Assembly (NCBI GenBank): GCA_965214475.1
Contig: OZ243953.1
Span: 558,001-622,000 of the forward strand
Length of the DNA: 64,000 nt
Direction of reading: 5' to 3'
Origin: SIRX01 sp965214475
GTDB lineage: Bacteria; Actinomycetota; Rubrobacteria; Rubrobacterales; Rubrobacteraceae
The notes beneath the pieces were generated by a model. It made no database searches. It saw nothing but the letters and a program-made list of their open reading frames with translations, and had not been told where the DNA came from. Positions 42,228 to 51,169 of the stretch are shown one piece after another. The position numbers and the translations under genes are program-made. Each line of letters begins with the position of its first letter. The stretch's first letter is position 1.

Positions 42228-43439
42228 TTAGAAATCTCCAAACAAGGCTTCTGAGAACTCCCGGGCGTCGAACGGGTGCAGATCGCCGACCTTCTCACCG
42301 ACCGAGATCATCTTTATAGGTATTCCAGTCTCGTTGGCAATGGAGAGCGCGATGCCGCCCTTCGCCGTGCCGTCTAGTTTCGTCAATATGATACCGGTAA
42401 CATCCACAGACTCGGCGAACATTTTGGCTTGCCGTAGGCCGTTCTGCCCCGTCGTAGCGTCTACGGTCATGAGGACTTCGTGTGGGGCGTCCGGCATGCG
42501 GCGTTCGATCACACGCCGCATCTTCTCCAGCTCGGCCATCAGGTTGATCTTGGTGTGCAACCTGCCTGCCGTGTCTATGAGCAATACGTCCGTGCCGTTC
42601 TTTCCGGCTTCCTCCATCGCCTCGTGGGCCACAGCCGCCGCATCGGTACCCCGTTCCCGGGCTATTACCGGCGCCCCGGTCCGCTCGCCCCAGGTCTGGA
42701 GCTGCTCGATCGCCGCCGCCCGGAAAGTATCCCCAGCGGCAAGCATCACCTCTCCCGGCAAATAATTGACGAGCTTACCGATGGTCGTCGTCTTGCCCGT
42801 TCCGTTGACACCAACCATCAGCACGACCGTCGGATGATGCGAGACATCCAACTCTACCGGGCCTTCGAGCATCCGGGTCGAATGGTCTATCATGAGCTTC
42901 CGCAACTCCGCGCCGCTCGTGATGTTCCTCTCCAGAGCTTCCTGCTCTAGCCCTTCAACGAGCTTCCGCGTAGTGTTCACCCCCACGTCGGAGGTGATAA
43001 GAATTTCTTCCACCCGTTCCCAAAAGTCCTCGTCTTCCGCATCCCGAAACTCGGCGACGGCGGCATTCAACTGCCCTACCATCGACTCCCGGCTGCGCTT
43101 TAGTCCAGTCCGCAGTCGTCCAAACCATCCACCGGACTCCTCGGAAGCGCCTTCACCCGTATCCTCGGACTCATCCGGGGCGAAGTCCGGCTCGAAGCTT
43201 TCCAACTCGATTTCGGAGACCTCGGCCTCTTCGACTTCGGGTTCCTCAACCTCCAACTGAGCGTTGTCCGGTTCCGTATCGGGTTCCACCATCGGCTCGA
43301 AGACTTCCTCCTCTACCTCTGGTTGCTCGACCTCCGGTTGTTCTATATCCAGCTCTTCGACGGTATCCGTCGTGCCGGTAGCGTCCGTGTTCTCGGGCGA
43401 CTTGGATTTTCTGAAGAAATTACGCCACGACCGTGCCAT
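42228..43439 (-). CDS. ftsY: SRP receptor FtsY with acidic repeat N terminus
   Basis: FtsY is the membrane-associated SRP receptor. The N-terminal ~95 residues are strongly acidic with repeated EVE(E/Q)PEVE-type units; a likely membrane-binding amphipathic helix (GWFGRLRTGLKRSRES, about 98-113) precedes the N domain. The G domain has VNGTGKTTTIGKL, DTAGRLHTK and TKLDGTAKGGIAL and ends DAREFSEALFGDF. 403 residues, ATG start. It follows smc by 11 bases, as in mycobacteria (smc-ftsY-ffh). Confidence 0.96.
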   Translation of the reverse strand: MARSWRNFFRKSKSPENTDATGTTDTVEELDIEQPEVEQPEVEEEVFEPMVEPDTEPDNAQLEVEEPEVEEAEVSEIELESFEPDFAPDESEDTGEGASEESGGWFGRLRTGLKRSRESMVGQLNAAVAEFRDAEDEDFWERVEEILITSDVGVNTTRKLVEGLEQEALERNITSGAELRKLMIDHSTRMLEGPVELDVSHHPTVVLMVGVNGTGKTTTIGKLVNYLPGEVMLAAGDTFRAAAIEQLQTWGERTGAPVIARERGTDAAAVAHEAMEEAGKNGTDVLLIDTAGRLHTKINLMAELEKMRRVIERRMPDAPHEVLMTVDATTGQNGLRQAKMFAESVDVTGIILTKLDGTAKGGIALSIANETGIPIKMISVGEKVGDLHPFDAREFSEALFGDF

Positions 43440-43450
43440 AAGCGGTACTT

Positions 43451-46400
43451 TTACTCTCCTGATAGACGTTTAGATACAACTGCCGTGGCCCCGGATGCGT
43501 CCTGGGTGACACCGTACAACACATCCGCCACAGCCATCGTGCGCTTTTGGTGCGTTACCAACACAAACTGACCGCTAGCGCGGTGAGAGTCTACCACAGC
43601 GAGAAATCGCGCCAAATTGACGTCGTCGAGCGCCGCTTCAGCCTCGTCCAACATGCAAAACGTCGCCATAGAATCGCCCGGACGGCTGAGGAAGATACTA
43701 AATAGAAAGGATAACGCGAGCAGCGAACGTTCCCCGCCAGAGAGCACATTGAGCGGCTTCCAGCCTCGTCTTCCTAGCCGAAGCCCGACCTCCACACCCT
43801 CCTCCGAAAGCTCCAACCGTCCGGTAGCCCCGCGCATCATGCGCGGCATGATCTCCGAGAAGGCCTCCCGCACCCGCTCGAAAGTCTGCGTAAACCGCGA
43901 TTCTATCTCCCGATCTATTTCTTGTATTATGCGGTCAAGTTCGTTTGTAGCCGTTTCGGCGTCCTCGCGCTGGTCCGCCATGAATTCGTGGCGCTCGCGG
44001 AGGCCTTCTTCTTGCGTAACGGCGAGGAGGTTAACGTCACCAAAGCGCTTGAGTTTGCGGGCGAGGCTATTCCTCTCTTTTTCGATGTGCTCCGGCAGAT
44101 TTTCCGCTTCTTCGCGGGCTACCTCCAGCGTCGCACCCCATTCTTCTTTTATCTCTTCGGCGGCAACTTCGGAGGAGTGCTCCGCCCTTTCGAGCTCTTC
44201 TCGGGTTCGGTCGGCGGCGGCGCGGGCGGTGGCGAGTTCTCCGGCGAGGTCTACGGCCTTACGGGAGAGAGTCGTCCGTTCCTCCGAGATACCGCGTTGG
44301 GTCTCCATGAGTTTTGCACGGTGTTCACGGATCCTGGTGCGTCTTTCTCGGATTTGGGTTGCGAGTTGGCGGGAGACATCCGACGCGCGGCCAGAGATAT
44401 TGACCGCTCTATGGGTATCCGTTTCGGAGGATTTTTTGTACTTTTCGAGTTGACGAGAGATTTCCGACTGCCGACGTTTGCCTTCTAGAATCCCCGCGCG
44501 CCGACGGTCGCGGAGGTTTTGCGATTCCCTAAAGGGTTCGAGCCTGGATTCCAATTTCGCGGAAGCTTCCTGAAGCTCGTGCCCGGCATTTTCGATAGAG
44601 GCTTCGGTTTCGGTAAGGGTCTTCTCTATTGCAGAGATCTCCGCCTCCAATCCGGCTGCCGCACGTTCCCGCTCCAAGTATCGCTTTCGTGAGGAAGCGG
44701 CCCGATCCCTTCGCCGGGCAGCCTCACGGGCAACGAGCGTCGAGATTCGCGCAGCGCGTCCAGAAAGCGTTCTTGCCGCTTCTAGAGTGCGTTCGAGCTG
44801 TTGTATTCTTGGTACAATCTTCACGAGGGGAACTTGCAAATCGTAGAGCTTGTCTCCGGGGCCATTCTTCAACGCTTCGAGATGCGCGGTCTCACTAGAG
44901 ATCCGGGCCTCACGCATAAAGCGTCCCTCTTTGGGACGACGACTTACGCTCGTACGGGTTAGCCTCAGGCCATCCTGTGTCACGGCTACGTACCCATTGT
45001 CCGGGGCTGCTTTTTCCGGGGATTCGACCACGTAGATTCCACCGAGCAACCTCTCGACCGCCTCAGAATAGTGTTCAACCACCACAACTACGCACTCTAG
45101 AAGCGGCTTCCCCGGTGGATCTCCACTCTCTACGGCCTTTGCTGCGTCGAGGCGCAACGCGAACGGCTCCGTATCGGATAGTATTTTCATACCTTCTTCT
45201 AAGTCCCGGGCAAGCACTCCCCGCCCAAATTCCCCGATGGCAGCTTCCACAGCCGCTTCATATCCGGGTCGGGCGTTTATCACCTCTTCGAGTCTCGGGG
45301 TCGAGCCGCCGTTAGTCTCCGGAATCCGGAGGGACCTTATCCGGGCCTCTGTCCTGCCGATGACGGTGTCCAAATTGCCGCGGCGGCGCTGGAACTCGGA
45401 GTCGAGCGCGGCGATCCTCCTGCGGTGCTCCACCAGCGATTCCTGTAGGTCTCCGAACGCGGGTTTCCTGTCCGAGTTCGTCAGAAGTTCCAACTCTTCG
45501 ACCACTTGAGAGATACTGAGCAGCTTATCTTCGTCTACAACGCTCTCAGGTACCGTGCTGCGATCCCGCCGGGCGCGAGTTTGTTCGAGTTGGCCCGTCT
45601 GACGGGCGCGCTCTCTCTCCGCAGCCGCAACGCGTTCCCGAGCCCGGGCGACTTTCTCTTCCAATCGGGTTATCTTCAGGCGACGGTCTTCGAACTCGTT
45701 CTCCGACTCGGCCTGGACGCGCTCGAACTCGGCAACTACTCTAGAGACTTTCTCAAACTCTTCCTCAAGCTGAGATACTAGCCGCACCCGTTCACCCTCA
45801 CGACCCTGCAAAGACTCTATCCGGAGCAGGGTTCGATCTGCGCGTAATGACTCAGCCTGTACGTCCTCTGATAAATTTTCGAGTCCTTCCAGACATTGCT
45901 CCAGGTGGCGGATCTCACTTTCCACCCGGCGCAATTCCGGCTCTAACGTCGCCTCTTCTTCACGCAAATGAGCCTCACGTTCGGATAACCTAGAGACAAG
46001 CGTCTCACCCTCCTGCACCTTGCGACGCCGGTCGTCGAGTCCTTGAGTCGCCACCCGGTAGAGATGCGCCAGAGAAAGCTTGCGGAACCTGGCTTCGAGC
46101 TCTCGGTACTGACGAGCGGCTACGGCCTCTCGCTCTATGTTTCGTAGCTGTTCGGCTATCTCCACTTCGAGTTGCCGCGTCTTCTCTAACTGGACATCGG
46201 CTTTCTCTAGGCGTCGGCTCGCCGAGAGTCGTCGTCGCCGGTACACCCCGAGTCCGGCAGCTTCTTCCAGCGCCAGTCGACAAGCTGCGGCGCCACCGGC
46301 GACTATGGAGTCCACCGCTCCCTGGCGCAGGATGCTGTGGCGGCCCAGCCCTGCCTCCCCTGCTATCGCCCTCACGTCGGCCAGTCGAGAACGTGCGCCG

Positions 46401-46741
46401 TTGATCCTGTACTCAGTATCGCCCCCGCGAGAGATGCGGCGAGTGATGGAGACCTCCTTATACGGAGAAGAAACGTGCCCATCCTCGTTGTTGATCGCTA
46501 ACGTAACCTCCGCAACATTAGCCGCCGGAAGAGTATCCGAACCAGAGAAGATCAAATCTCCCATAGCCCCCGCCCGAAGCAATCCGGGACTCTGCTCACC
46601 AAGTGCGAACAATACCGCGTCCGTAACGTTGCTCTTACCCGAACCGTTCGGCCCAACCACGGCCGTCACACCCTCCTCCAACGGCATCCTAACCGGCCGG
46701 GCGAAAGTCTTGAATCCCTTGATGTAGATCGCCGACAGCAC
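43451..46741 (-). CDS. smc: chromosome segregation protein SMC
   Basis: SMC is the condensin ATPase. Walker A GPNGSGKSNVTDAVLFALG is near residue 33, two long coiled coils flank a hinge (about 425-560, with ARPGYEAAVEAAIG), and the C-terminal head has LNVLSGGERSLLALSFLFSI and a MLDEAEAALDDVNLARF Walker B (in parts). 1096 residues is at the short end. The GTG start has no Shine-Dalgarno; a TAGAAT hexamer ends only 10 bases before it, so a very short or absent leader is possible. scpA and scpB are not nearby. acyP and mutM, often between rnc and smc, are absent. Confidence 0.96.
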   Translation of the reverse strand: MLSAIYIKGFKTFARPVRMPLEEGVTAVVGPNGSGKSNVTDAVLFALGEQSPGLLRAGAMGDLIFSGSDTLPAANVAEVTLAINNEDGHVSSPYKEVSITRRISRGGDTEYRINGARSRLADVRAIAGEAGLGRHSILRQGAVDSIVAGGAAACRLALEEAAGLGVYRRRRLSASRRLEKADVQLEKTRQLEVEIAEQLRNIEREAVAARQYRELEARFRKLSLAHLYRVATQGLDDRRRKVQEGETLVSRLSEREAHLREEEATLEPELRRVESEIRHLEQCLEGLENLSEDVQAESLRADRTLLRIESLQGREGERVRLVSQLEEEFEKVSRVVAEFERVQAESENEFEDRRLKITRLEEKVARARERVAAAERERARQTGQLEQTRARRDRSTVPESVVDEDKLLSISQVVEELELLTNSDRKPAFGDLQESLVEHRRRIAALDSEFQRRRGNLDTVIGRTEARIRSLRIPETNGGSTPRLEEVINARPGYEAAVEAAIGEFGRGVLARDLEEGMKILSDTEPFALRLDAAKAVESGDPPGKPLLECVVVVVEHYSEAVERLLGGIYVVESPEKAAPDNGYVAVTQDGLRLTRTSVSRRPKEGRFMREARISSETAHLEALKNGPGDKLYDLQVPLVKIVPRIQQLERTLEAARTLSGRAARISTLVAREAARRRDRAASSRKRYLERERAAAGLEAEISAIEKTLTETEASIENAGHELQEASAKLESRLEPFRESQNLRDRRRAGILEGKRRQSEISRQLEKYKKSSETDTHRAVNISGRASDVSRQLATQIRERRTRIREHRAKLMETQRGISEERTTLSRKAVDLAGELATARAAADRTREELERAEHSSEVAAEEIKEEWGATLEVAREEAENLPEHIEKERNSLARKLKRFGDVNLLAVTQEEGLRERHEFMADQREDAETATNELDRIIQEIDREIESRFTQTFERVREAFSEIMPRMMRGATGRLELSEEGVEVGLRLGRRGWKPLNVLSGGERSLLALSFLFSIFLSRPGDSMATFCMLDEAEAALDDVNLARFLAVVDSHRASGQFVLVTHQKRTMAVADVLYGVTQDASGATAVVSKRLSGE
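43924..43933 (+). repeat. oriented 10-mer GTATTATGCG, copy 4
   Basis: Plus-strand copy inside smc, in the longer context TGTATTATGCGGT; the coding strand reads RIIQ. Confidence 0.5.
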
Positions 46742-46751
46742 TTGGCGCTAC

Positions 46752-46757
46752 ATTCTA
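46752..46757 (-). promoter_or_regulatory. possible -10 element of a near-leaderless smc promoter
   Basis: TAGAAT on the minus strand lies 10 bases before the smc GTG, which lacks a Shine-Dalgarno. No good -35 is visible. The evidence is weak. Confidence 0.3.
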
Positions 46758-46821
46758 CGCGTTTTGGCGCGACAAAGCATGGAAAAGTGCAGGAAAAGGA
46801 CTGTCAGCACTACAAAGACTA

Positions 46822-46841
46822 CCCCGCTGCAAGACGCGGAG
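46822..46841 (-). terminator. weak terminator-like hairpin after rnc
   Basis: On the minus strand CTCCGC and GCGGGG pair as 6 bp (one T-G) around an 8-base loop and are followed by a T-rich stretch (TAGTCTTTGT). It may partly end the rnc transcript before smc. Confidence 0.35.
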
Positions 46842-46862
46842 GCGGTGTGATACCGAGCTTTT

Positions 46863-47522
46863 CTAAGCCCCTACGTGAACCTCGACCGGCGAGCGTGGGA
46901 CGGGGCGGATGCCCAAGATTTCTAATGCGGCACGGGCGGCGGCCTGTTCGCTCTCTTTTATGGAGTTGCCTTCACCGCTCGACACCGTACCACCATCTAC
47001 GGCTACTTCAGAGATAAAGCTGGGACGATGAGGTGGACCTTGCTTAGAGAGAACCCTGTAGGTCGGGCGTAGGCCGTCGGCCTGGAGCGTCTCTTGCAAG
47101 AGCGTTTTCCAGTCACGCAACTCGTCGGTGTCTACTTCCGACGGGTTGAAGATATCGTCTATCGTGCGGAACACGAGGTCCTGGTCTATAAGATACGCTC
47201 CCCCGATAATGGCTTCTACCGTATCGGCTATCACCGAGTCGTTTATAACGGAACTCTCGATCAAGTCCTCAATACCCTCCTCGCGGCCAACGGTGGCGAG
47301 GAAAGATTTACGTACCAAGTGAGCCCTAATGCGCGTGAGATCCCCTTCGAGAAGCTCAGGATAGCTGTGAAACACCAGGTCCGTTACGCGATTGTTAAGC
47401 ACTGAATCCCCGAGAAATTCCAGCCGACCGTTCGAGTCGTAGGGATCCGCGACGCTTGGATGTGTAAGCGCCCGCTGCTCCAACGGTTCCGGCAGAATCG
47501 TTATCAGGTCTCTTATAGACAT
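46863..47522 (-). CDS. rnc: ribonuclease III
   Basis: RNase III cuts double-stranded RNA, including rRNA precursors. The nuclease domain has NGRLEFLGDSVLNNRVTDL and the second acidic site in DTVEAIIGGAYL; the C-terminal dsRNA-binding domain spans about 150-210 (TYRVLSKQGPPHRPSF, then IKESEQAAARAAL). 219 residues, ATG start. It follows fabF by 10 bases, ending the fatty-acid cluster as in many Gram-positives (acpP-rnc-smc-ftsY). Confidence 0.95.
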   Translation of the reverse strand: MSIRDLITILPEPLEQRALTHPSVADPYDSNGRLEFLGDSVLNNRVTDLVFHSYPELLEGDLTRIRAHLVRKSFLATVGREEGIEDLIESSVINDSVIADTVEAIIGGAYLIDQDLVFRTIDDIFNPSEVDTDELRDWKTLLQETLQADGLRPTYRVLSKQGPPHRPSFISEVAVDGGTVSSGEGNSIKESEQAAARAALEILGIRPVPRSPVEVHVGA

Positions 47523-47532
47523 CTCGTAAACT

Positions 47533-48801
47533 CTATTCTACACCTGTGAACGCTACCACAAGGTTGTGTCCACCGAAGCCCATCGAGTTGGAGATCGCGG
47601 CTTTGAGCTCCGGTACTTCTCTAGGTTCGTTCAAGACGTAATCTAACGGTTCGCAATCCTCAGCAAGTTCCTCCAGGTTGATCGTCGGCGGCAAGACTTT
47701 GTTCTTTATAGCGAGGGCGCACATGATGCCCTCCGTCGCCCCGACCGCACCGAAAGAGTGTCCCGTCATGGACTTTGTCGCGGATACCACCGCATGCGGC
47801 ATTACTCTGGAGACTGCTTTGGTCTCGGGTCCGTCGCCGGTTGGGGTTGAGGTCGCGTGGGCGTTGACGTGCCCCACATCCTCCGCCGTGAGACCGGAGT
47901 CTTCGAGGGCGAGCTTCATGGCCCGCTCCACACCGCGGCCCTGCTCGTCGGGGGCGGTTACGTGGTAGGCGTCGGTCGTACGGGCGTAGCCCGCGACGGC
48001 GGCTATTGGTTCTGCGCCGCGTCGCTCGGCGTGCTCGACGCTCTCCAGGACCACCGCCCCGGCGCCCTCACTCATGGCGAATCCGTCGCGTCCGGCATCG
48101 AACGGTCGGCTTGCGCGTTGGGGCTCGTCGTTGCGAGTCGAGATGGCCCGTATAGCACAGAATCCGCCCATAGAGAGCGGGGTTATGGGAGCCTCTGCGG
48201 AACCAGCTATAACGACGTCCGCGTCGCCGCGACGGATCAACTCCAGCCCCTCGGCCAGAGCTTCGCCACCGGTGGCGCAAGCCAGAACCGGGCACTGGGT
48301 CGGACCTTTCGCGCCGAGCATGATGGCGAGCTGCCCCGCCGCCATATTGGGGACCATCATCGTAATGAGGAACGGGCTAACCCGGTTGGGTCCCCGCTCG
48401 TTCAAAACTTTGTATTCTCGCTCCCAGGTCGAGAGTCCGCCGATGCCGGTGCCGATCACAATGGCGACCCGTTCGGGCCGTTCGCGGACAGTATCCACGA
48501 TGCCCGCATCCTCGGCCGCCTGTATGCCGGCGGCGATGCCGAACTGGGCAAAACGGTCCATCCGACGGGACTCTTTTTTGGACATGAAGTCCGTCGGGTC
48601 GAAGTCCGAACATTCCCCGGCGATGTGTGACGGGAATGGCGACGAGTCAAAGAGCGTTATCTCGCCGATGCCGCTCTTGCCGTGCAGTGCCGCGCCCCAG
48701 AAGTTCTCCGTACCGGTACCAATTGGCGTAACGGCGCCCGTACCGGTGATAATAGCGTGGCCCTTGCCGGTCGGCTTCCCTTCTGACAGCCCCTCGGTCA
48801 C
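47533..48801 (-). CDS. fabF: beta-ketoacyl-ACP synthase II
   Basis: FabF elongates acyl-ACP by condensation with malonyl-ACP. The nucleophile Cys is in CPVLACATGGEALAEG, and the two histidines are in HATSTPTGD and KSMTGHSFGAVGA. The N terminus has about 12 extra residues before AIITGTGAVTPIG. 420 residues. The GTG start shares one base with the acpP stop (TAGTG), so the pair is tightly coupled. Confidence 0.96.
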   Translation of the reverse strand: MTEGLSEGKPTGKGHAIITGTGAVTPIGTGTENFWGAALHGKSGIGEITLFDSSPFPSHIAGECSDFDPTDFMSKKESRRMDRFAQFGIAAGIQAAEDAGIVDTVRERPERVAIVIGTGIGGLSTWEREYKVLNERGPNRVSPFLITMMVPNMAAGQLAIMLGAKGPTQCPVLACATGGEALAEGLELIRRGDADVVIAGSAEAPITPLSMGGFCAIRAISTRNDEPQRASRPFDAGRDGFAMSEGAGAVVLESVEHAERRGAEPIAAVAGYARTTDAYHVTAPDEQGRGVERAMKLALEDSGLTAEDVGHVNAHATSTPTGDGPETKAVSRVMPHAVVSATKSMTGHSFGAVGATEGIMCALAIKNKVLPPTINLEELAEDCEPLDYVLNEPREVPELKAAISNSMGFGGHNLVVAFTGVE

Positions 48802-49043
48802 TAGGCCTGGTGCTGCTGCACGTAGTTTACGGCCTCTTCGACGGTGGTGATCTTCTCGGCGTCTTCGTCCGGGATCTCCATGCCGAATTGCTCTTCAAGC
48901 TCCATAATAAGCTCGACGAGGTCAAGAGAGTCTGCCTCCAGATCCTCCCGGAAAGAAGCGTCGGGTGTTACGTCACCTTCGTCCACTCCGAGACGGTCGG
49001 CGGTTATCTCTTTGATCTTCTCTAAAATCTCGTCTCTTTCCAT
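48801..49043 (-). CDS. acpP: acyl carrier protein
   Basis: ACP carries the growing acyl chain. The phosphopantetheine site DSL is in EADSLDLVELIMELE at about residue 37-40 of 80; the sequence is acidic and helical. ATG start with AGGAGG upstream. The 4'-phosphopantetheine is made from CoA, whose penultimate enzyme CoaD is encoded 6 kb away. A leader hairpin is at 49074-49097. Confidence 0.96.
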   Translation of the reverse strand: MERDEILEKIKEITADRLGVDEGDVTPDASFREDLEADSLDLVELIMELEEQFGMEIPDEDAEKITTVEEAVNYVQQHQA

Positions 49044-49073
49044 GTCATCCTCCTATCTAAGTTTTTTCAACGG

Positions 49074-49097
49074 CTTAGAGCTTGTCTGTGCTCTAGG
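49074..49097. promoter_or_regulatory. hairpin in the acpP leader
   Basis: Inside the 107-base fabG-acpP gap, TAGAGC (49076-49081) and GCTCTA (49090-49095) pair, extending to 8 bp with a wobble, around an 8-base loop. No T-run follows. It could be an operator or mRNA stabiliser that sets ACP above its neighbours; no promoter is obvious. Confidence 0.4.
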
Positions 49098-49150
49098 GCC
49101 CATCCTACAAGAAGATAGCGCGTAGTGTAACTCAAATTGCACCGTACACA

Positions 49151-49897
49151 CTACTGCATAACCATCCCGCCATCTACGGTGATAGTTTGGCCTGTTAGAT
49201 AGCTGGCGCCTTCTCCAACCAGGAAAGCCACGGCGTCGGCGATCTCCTCCGGCTCCCCTATTCTGCCGGCCGGTATCTGAGCCCGAATCTGCTCCTTCAC
49301 CGACTCGTCGAGGCTACCGGTGAGCTCGGTCTCGACATACCCCGGGGCCACCGCATTCGCCGTAATATTTCGTTGCGCGACCTCCCGCGCCATGCTCTTG
49401 GTAAAACCAATGATCCCGGCCTTCGACGCTGAGTAGTTAGCCTGTCCGGCGTTTCCAACAAGCCCGACGACCGAGGTAACGTTCACTATCCTGCCCCACC
49501 GGGCCCGCACCATGCTCCGCAAGACTGCCTTTGTACAAAGGTAAGTTCCCTTGAGGTTCGTCCGCAACACCTCGTCGAACTCTTCTTCCTTCATCCTCAT
49601 CATAATGTTGTCCCGCGTAATGCCCGCGTTGTTGACCAGGATATCCAGCCGCCCGAATGATTCGTTAACACCTTTGAATATCGCCTCGACGTCCTCCTGA
49701 GAAGCCACGTCTCCCTTGAAAGTTTCGCACTCCACGCCCGCTTTGCGCACCAGGGCGGCGGTCTCTTGTGCGGCATCGTCGTTTGAACGATAGACAATGG
49801 CCACGTTGGCGCCTTCGTGGGCGAGCCGTACCGCGATAGCCCGTCCTATGCCGCGTCCGCCACCCGTCACAACGGCCACCCTGCCGGCTTCGATCAC
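49151..49897 (-). CDS. fabG: 3-oxoacyl-ACP reductase
   Basis: FabG reduces beta-ketoacyl-ACP with NADPH. GGGRGIGRAIA is the cofactor site, NNAGITRDN is conserved, and the catalytic Ser, Tyr and Lys lie in NVTSVVGLVGNAGQANYSASKAG (in parts). 248 residues. The GTG start overlaps the fabZ stop as GTGA. Confidence 0.96.
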   Translation of the reverse strand: MIEAGRVAVVTGGGRGIGRAIAVRLAHEGANVAIVYRSNDDAAQETAALVRKAGVECETFKGDVASQEDVEAIFKGVNESFGRLDILVNNAGITRDNIMMRMKEEEFDEVLRTNLKGTYLCTKAVLRSMVRARWGRIVNVTSVVGLVGNAGQANYSASKAGIIGFTKSMAREVAQRNITANAVAPGYVETELTGSLDESVKEQIRAQIPAGRIGEPEEIADAVAFLVGEGASYLTGQTITVDGGMVMQ

Positions 49898-50337
49898 TTT
49901 GCCTCCTCCCAGTTGGCGAAGGCGAACATCAGTTCAGCCTCGCAGGCCTTCTCCCCATCTACTGTAGCCAGCCCCCGGCCGCGGCCAATGCGACCTTTGA
50001 GCCGCTCTATCGTGACCTCCATGCGTAGGACGTCTCCCGGTACCACCTGACGCCGGAAGCGGACGCCGTCTATTCCGGCGAAGAGAGCGAGCTTATTACG
50101 ATACTCCTCCTTCACCATTACTCCGACCGCCCCGACTTGGGCCATAGCCTCGACGATCAGAACCCCCGGCATCACCGGATAGTCCGGGAAGTGCCCTTGG
50201 AAAAAGGGTTCGTTCTGGGTGACGTTCTTGATGCCGACCGCCCGCTCTCCGGGCTCCAGTTCCTCGATCTTATCTACTAGAAGGAACGGATACCTGTGAG
50301 GGATCAGGTCCCGTATTTCAGCCGGTCCCAACTTCAT
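49894..50337 (-). CDS. fabZ: 3-hydroxyacyl-ACP dehydratase FabZ
   Basis: FabZ dehydrates beta-hydroxyacyl-ACP. PHRYPFLLVDKI opens the hot-dog fold and the catalytic His is in QGHFPDYPVMPGVLIVEAMAQ (in parts). 147 residues. The ATG start overlaps the fabD stop as ATGA. Its position between fabD and fabG is less usual than a separate location. Confidence 0.95.
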   Translation of the reverse strand: MKLGPAEIRDLIPHRYPFLLVDKIEELEPGERAVGIKNVTQNEPFFQGHFPDYPVMPGVLIVEAMAQVGAVGVMVKEEYRNKLALFAGIDGVRFRRQVVPGDVLRMEVTIERLKGRIGRGRGLATVDGEKACEAELMFAFANWEEAK

Positions 50338-51152
50338 GCCAGCACCTCGTCCGCCTTGAGTCCTTCCAATTCAAACTCCTTGAAATCTCGCAGCATCCGG
50401 GTGAGCGTGCCATCGTCACCGGCTTCCACGATCTCCTCAACGCCGAGATCGTCAAAACGTTCCATCACCGCTACCCAACGCACCGGCGAGAGCATCTGCC
50501 TCCTCAAAGCTGTCCTGACATCGTCCGCCGTCGCCAACACACCCCCGTCCATGCCGGAAACCATCGTCGTTTCCGGCTCTTCTATTTCGACTCCCGACAG
50601 CAGATACTCCATCTCCGCCGCAGCCTCGGCCATGAGTGGCGAATGGAATGCCCCGGCCACGTTTAGCTTGCGGCTCTTGCCGCTTACCTTTTCAGCTACA
50701 GCCTCTACGGACTCCGGGTCTCCGGATATAACAGTTTGGCGTGGGGTGTTGAAGTTGGCAGCAACGACAATTCCTGTTTCAGCTTCGACGGTCTCCGCGA
50801 CTTCACTGGCTTCGGCCCCTATCAAGGCCGCCATCTCGCCGGGATTCTCGTGCGAAGCCTCGTTCATCAAGCGGTCCCGCTCGGCCACAAGCCTCACGCC
50901 ATCTTCCAACTTGAGGCTGCCGGCAGCATACGCCGCCGCGTACTCACCCAGCGAATGCCCGGCTACCACGTCCGGCTCGACGCCTGCCTCCCGCAACTCG
51001 CCCAAAAGTTGCACGGACCGGGCAAAGACCGAGAGCTGGTAAGGGAGTTCCTCATCGCCCATGGTCGTTTCAACAGCGTCACGAACGGCACCTGAGAACT
51101 CGCCGCCGGCCGAACCCTGGCCCGGAAATACAATCGCCCTCCGTATAGCCAA
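50334..51152 (-). CDS. fabD: malonyl-CoA:ACP transacylase
   Basis: FabD loads malonyl groups on ACP. FPGQGS starts the sequence, the nucleophile Ser is in VVAGHSLGEYAAAYAAG, and the catalytic-type His is in NVAGAFHSPLM. 272 residues is shorter than the usual 300-310. The start is TTG with a G-rich Shine-Dalgarno (GGGGGAG). Confidence 0.93.
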   Translation of the reverse strand: MAIRRAIVFPGQGSAGGEFSGAVRDAVETTMGDEELPYQLSVFARSVQLLGELREAGVEPDVVAGHSLGEYAAAYAAGSLKLEDGVRLVAERDRLMNEASHENPGEMAALIGAEASEVAETVEAETGIVVAANFNTPRQTVISGDPESVEAVAEKVSGKSRKLNVAGAFHSPLMAEAAAEMEYLLSGVEIEEPETTMVSGMDGGVLATADDVRTALRRQMLSPVRWVAVMERFDDLGVEEIVEAGDDGTLTRMLRDFKEFELEGLKADEVLA

Positions 51153-51169
51153 CTACTCCCCCTCGTTAG

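Noticed and set aside
43617..44453. 278-codon plus-strand frame opposite smc
   Set aside because: The Ser/Arg-rich product mirrors the coiled-coil coding strand and has no domain signature.
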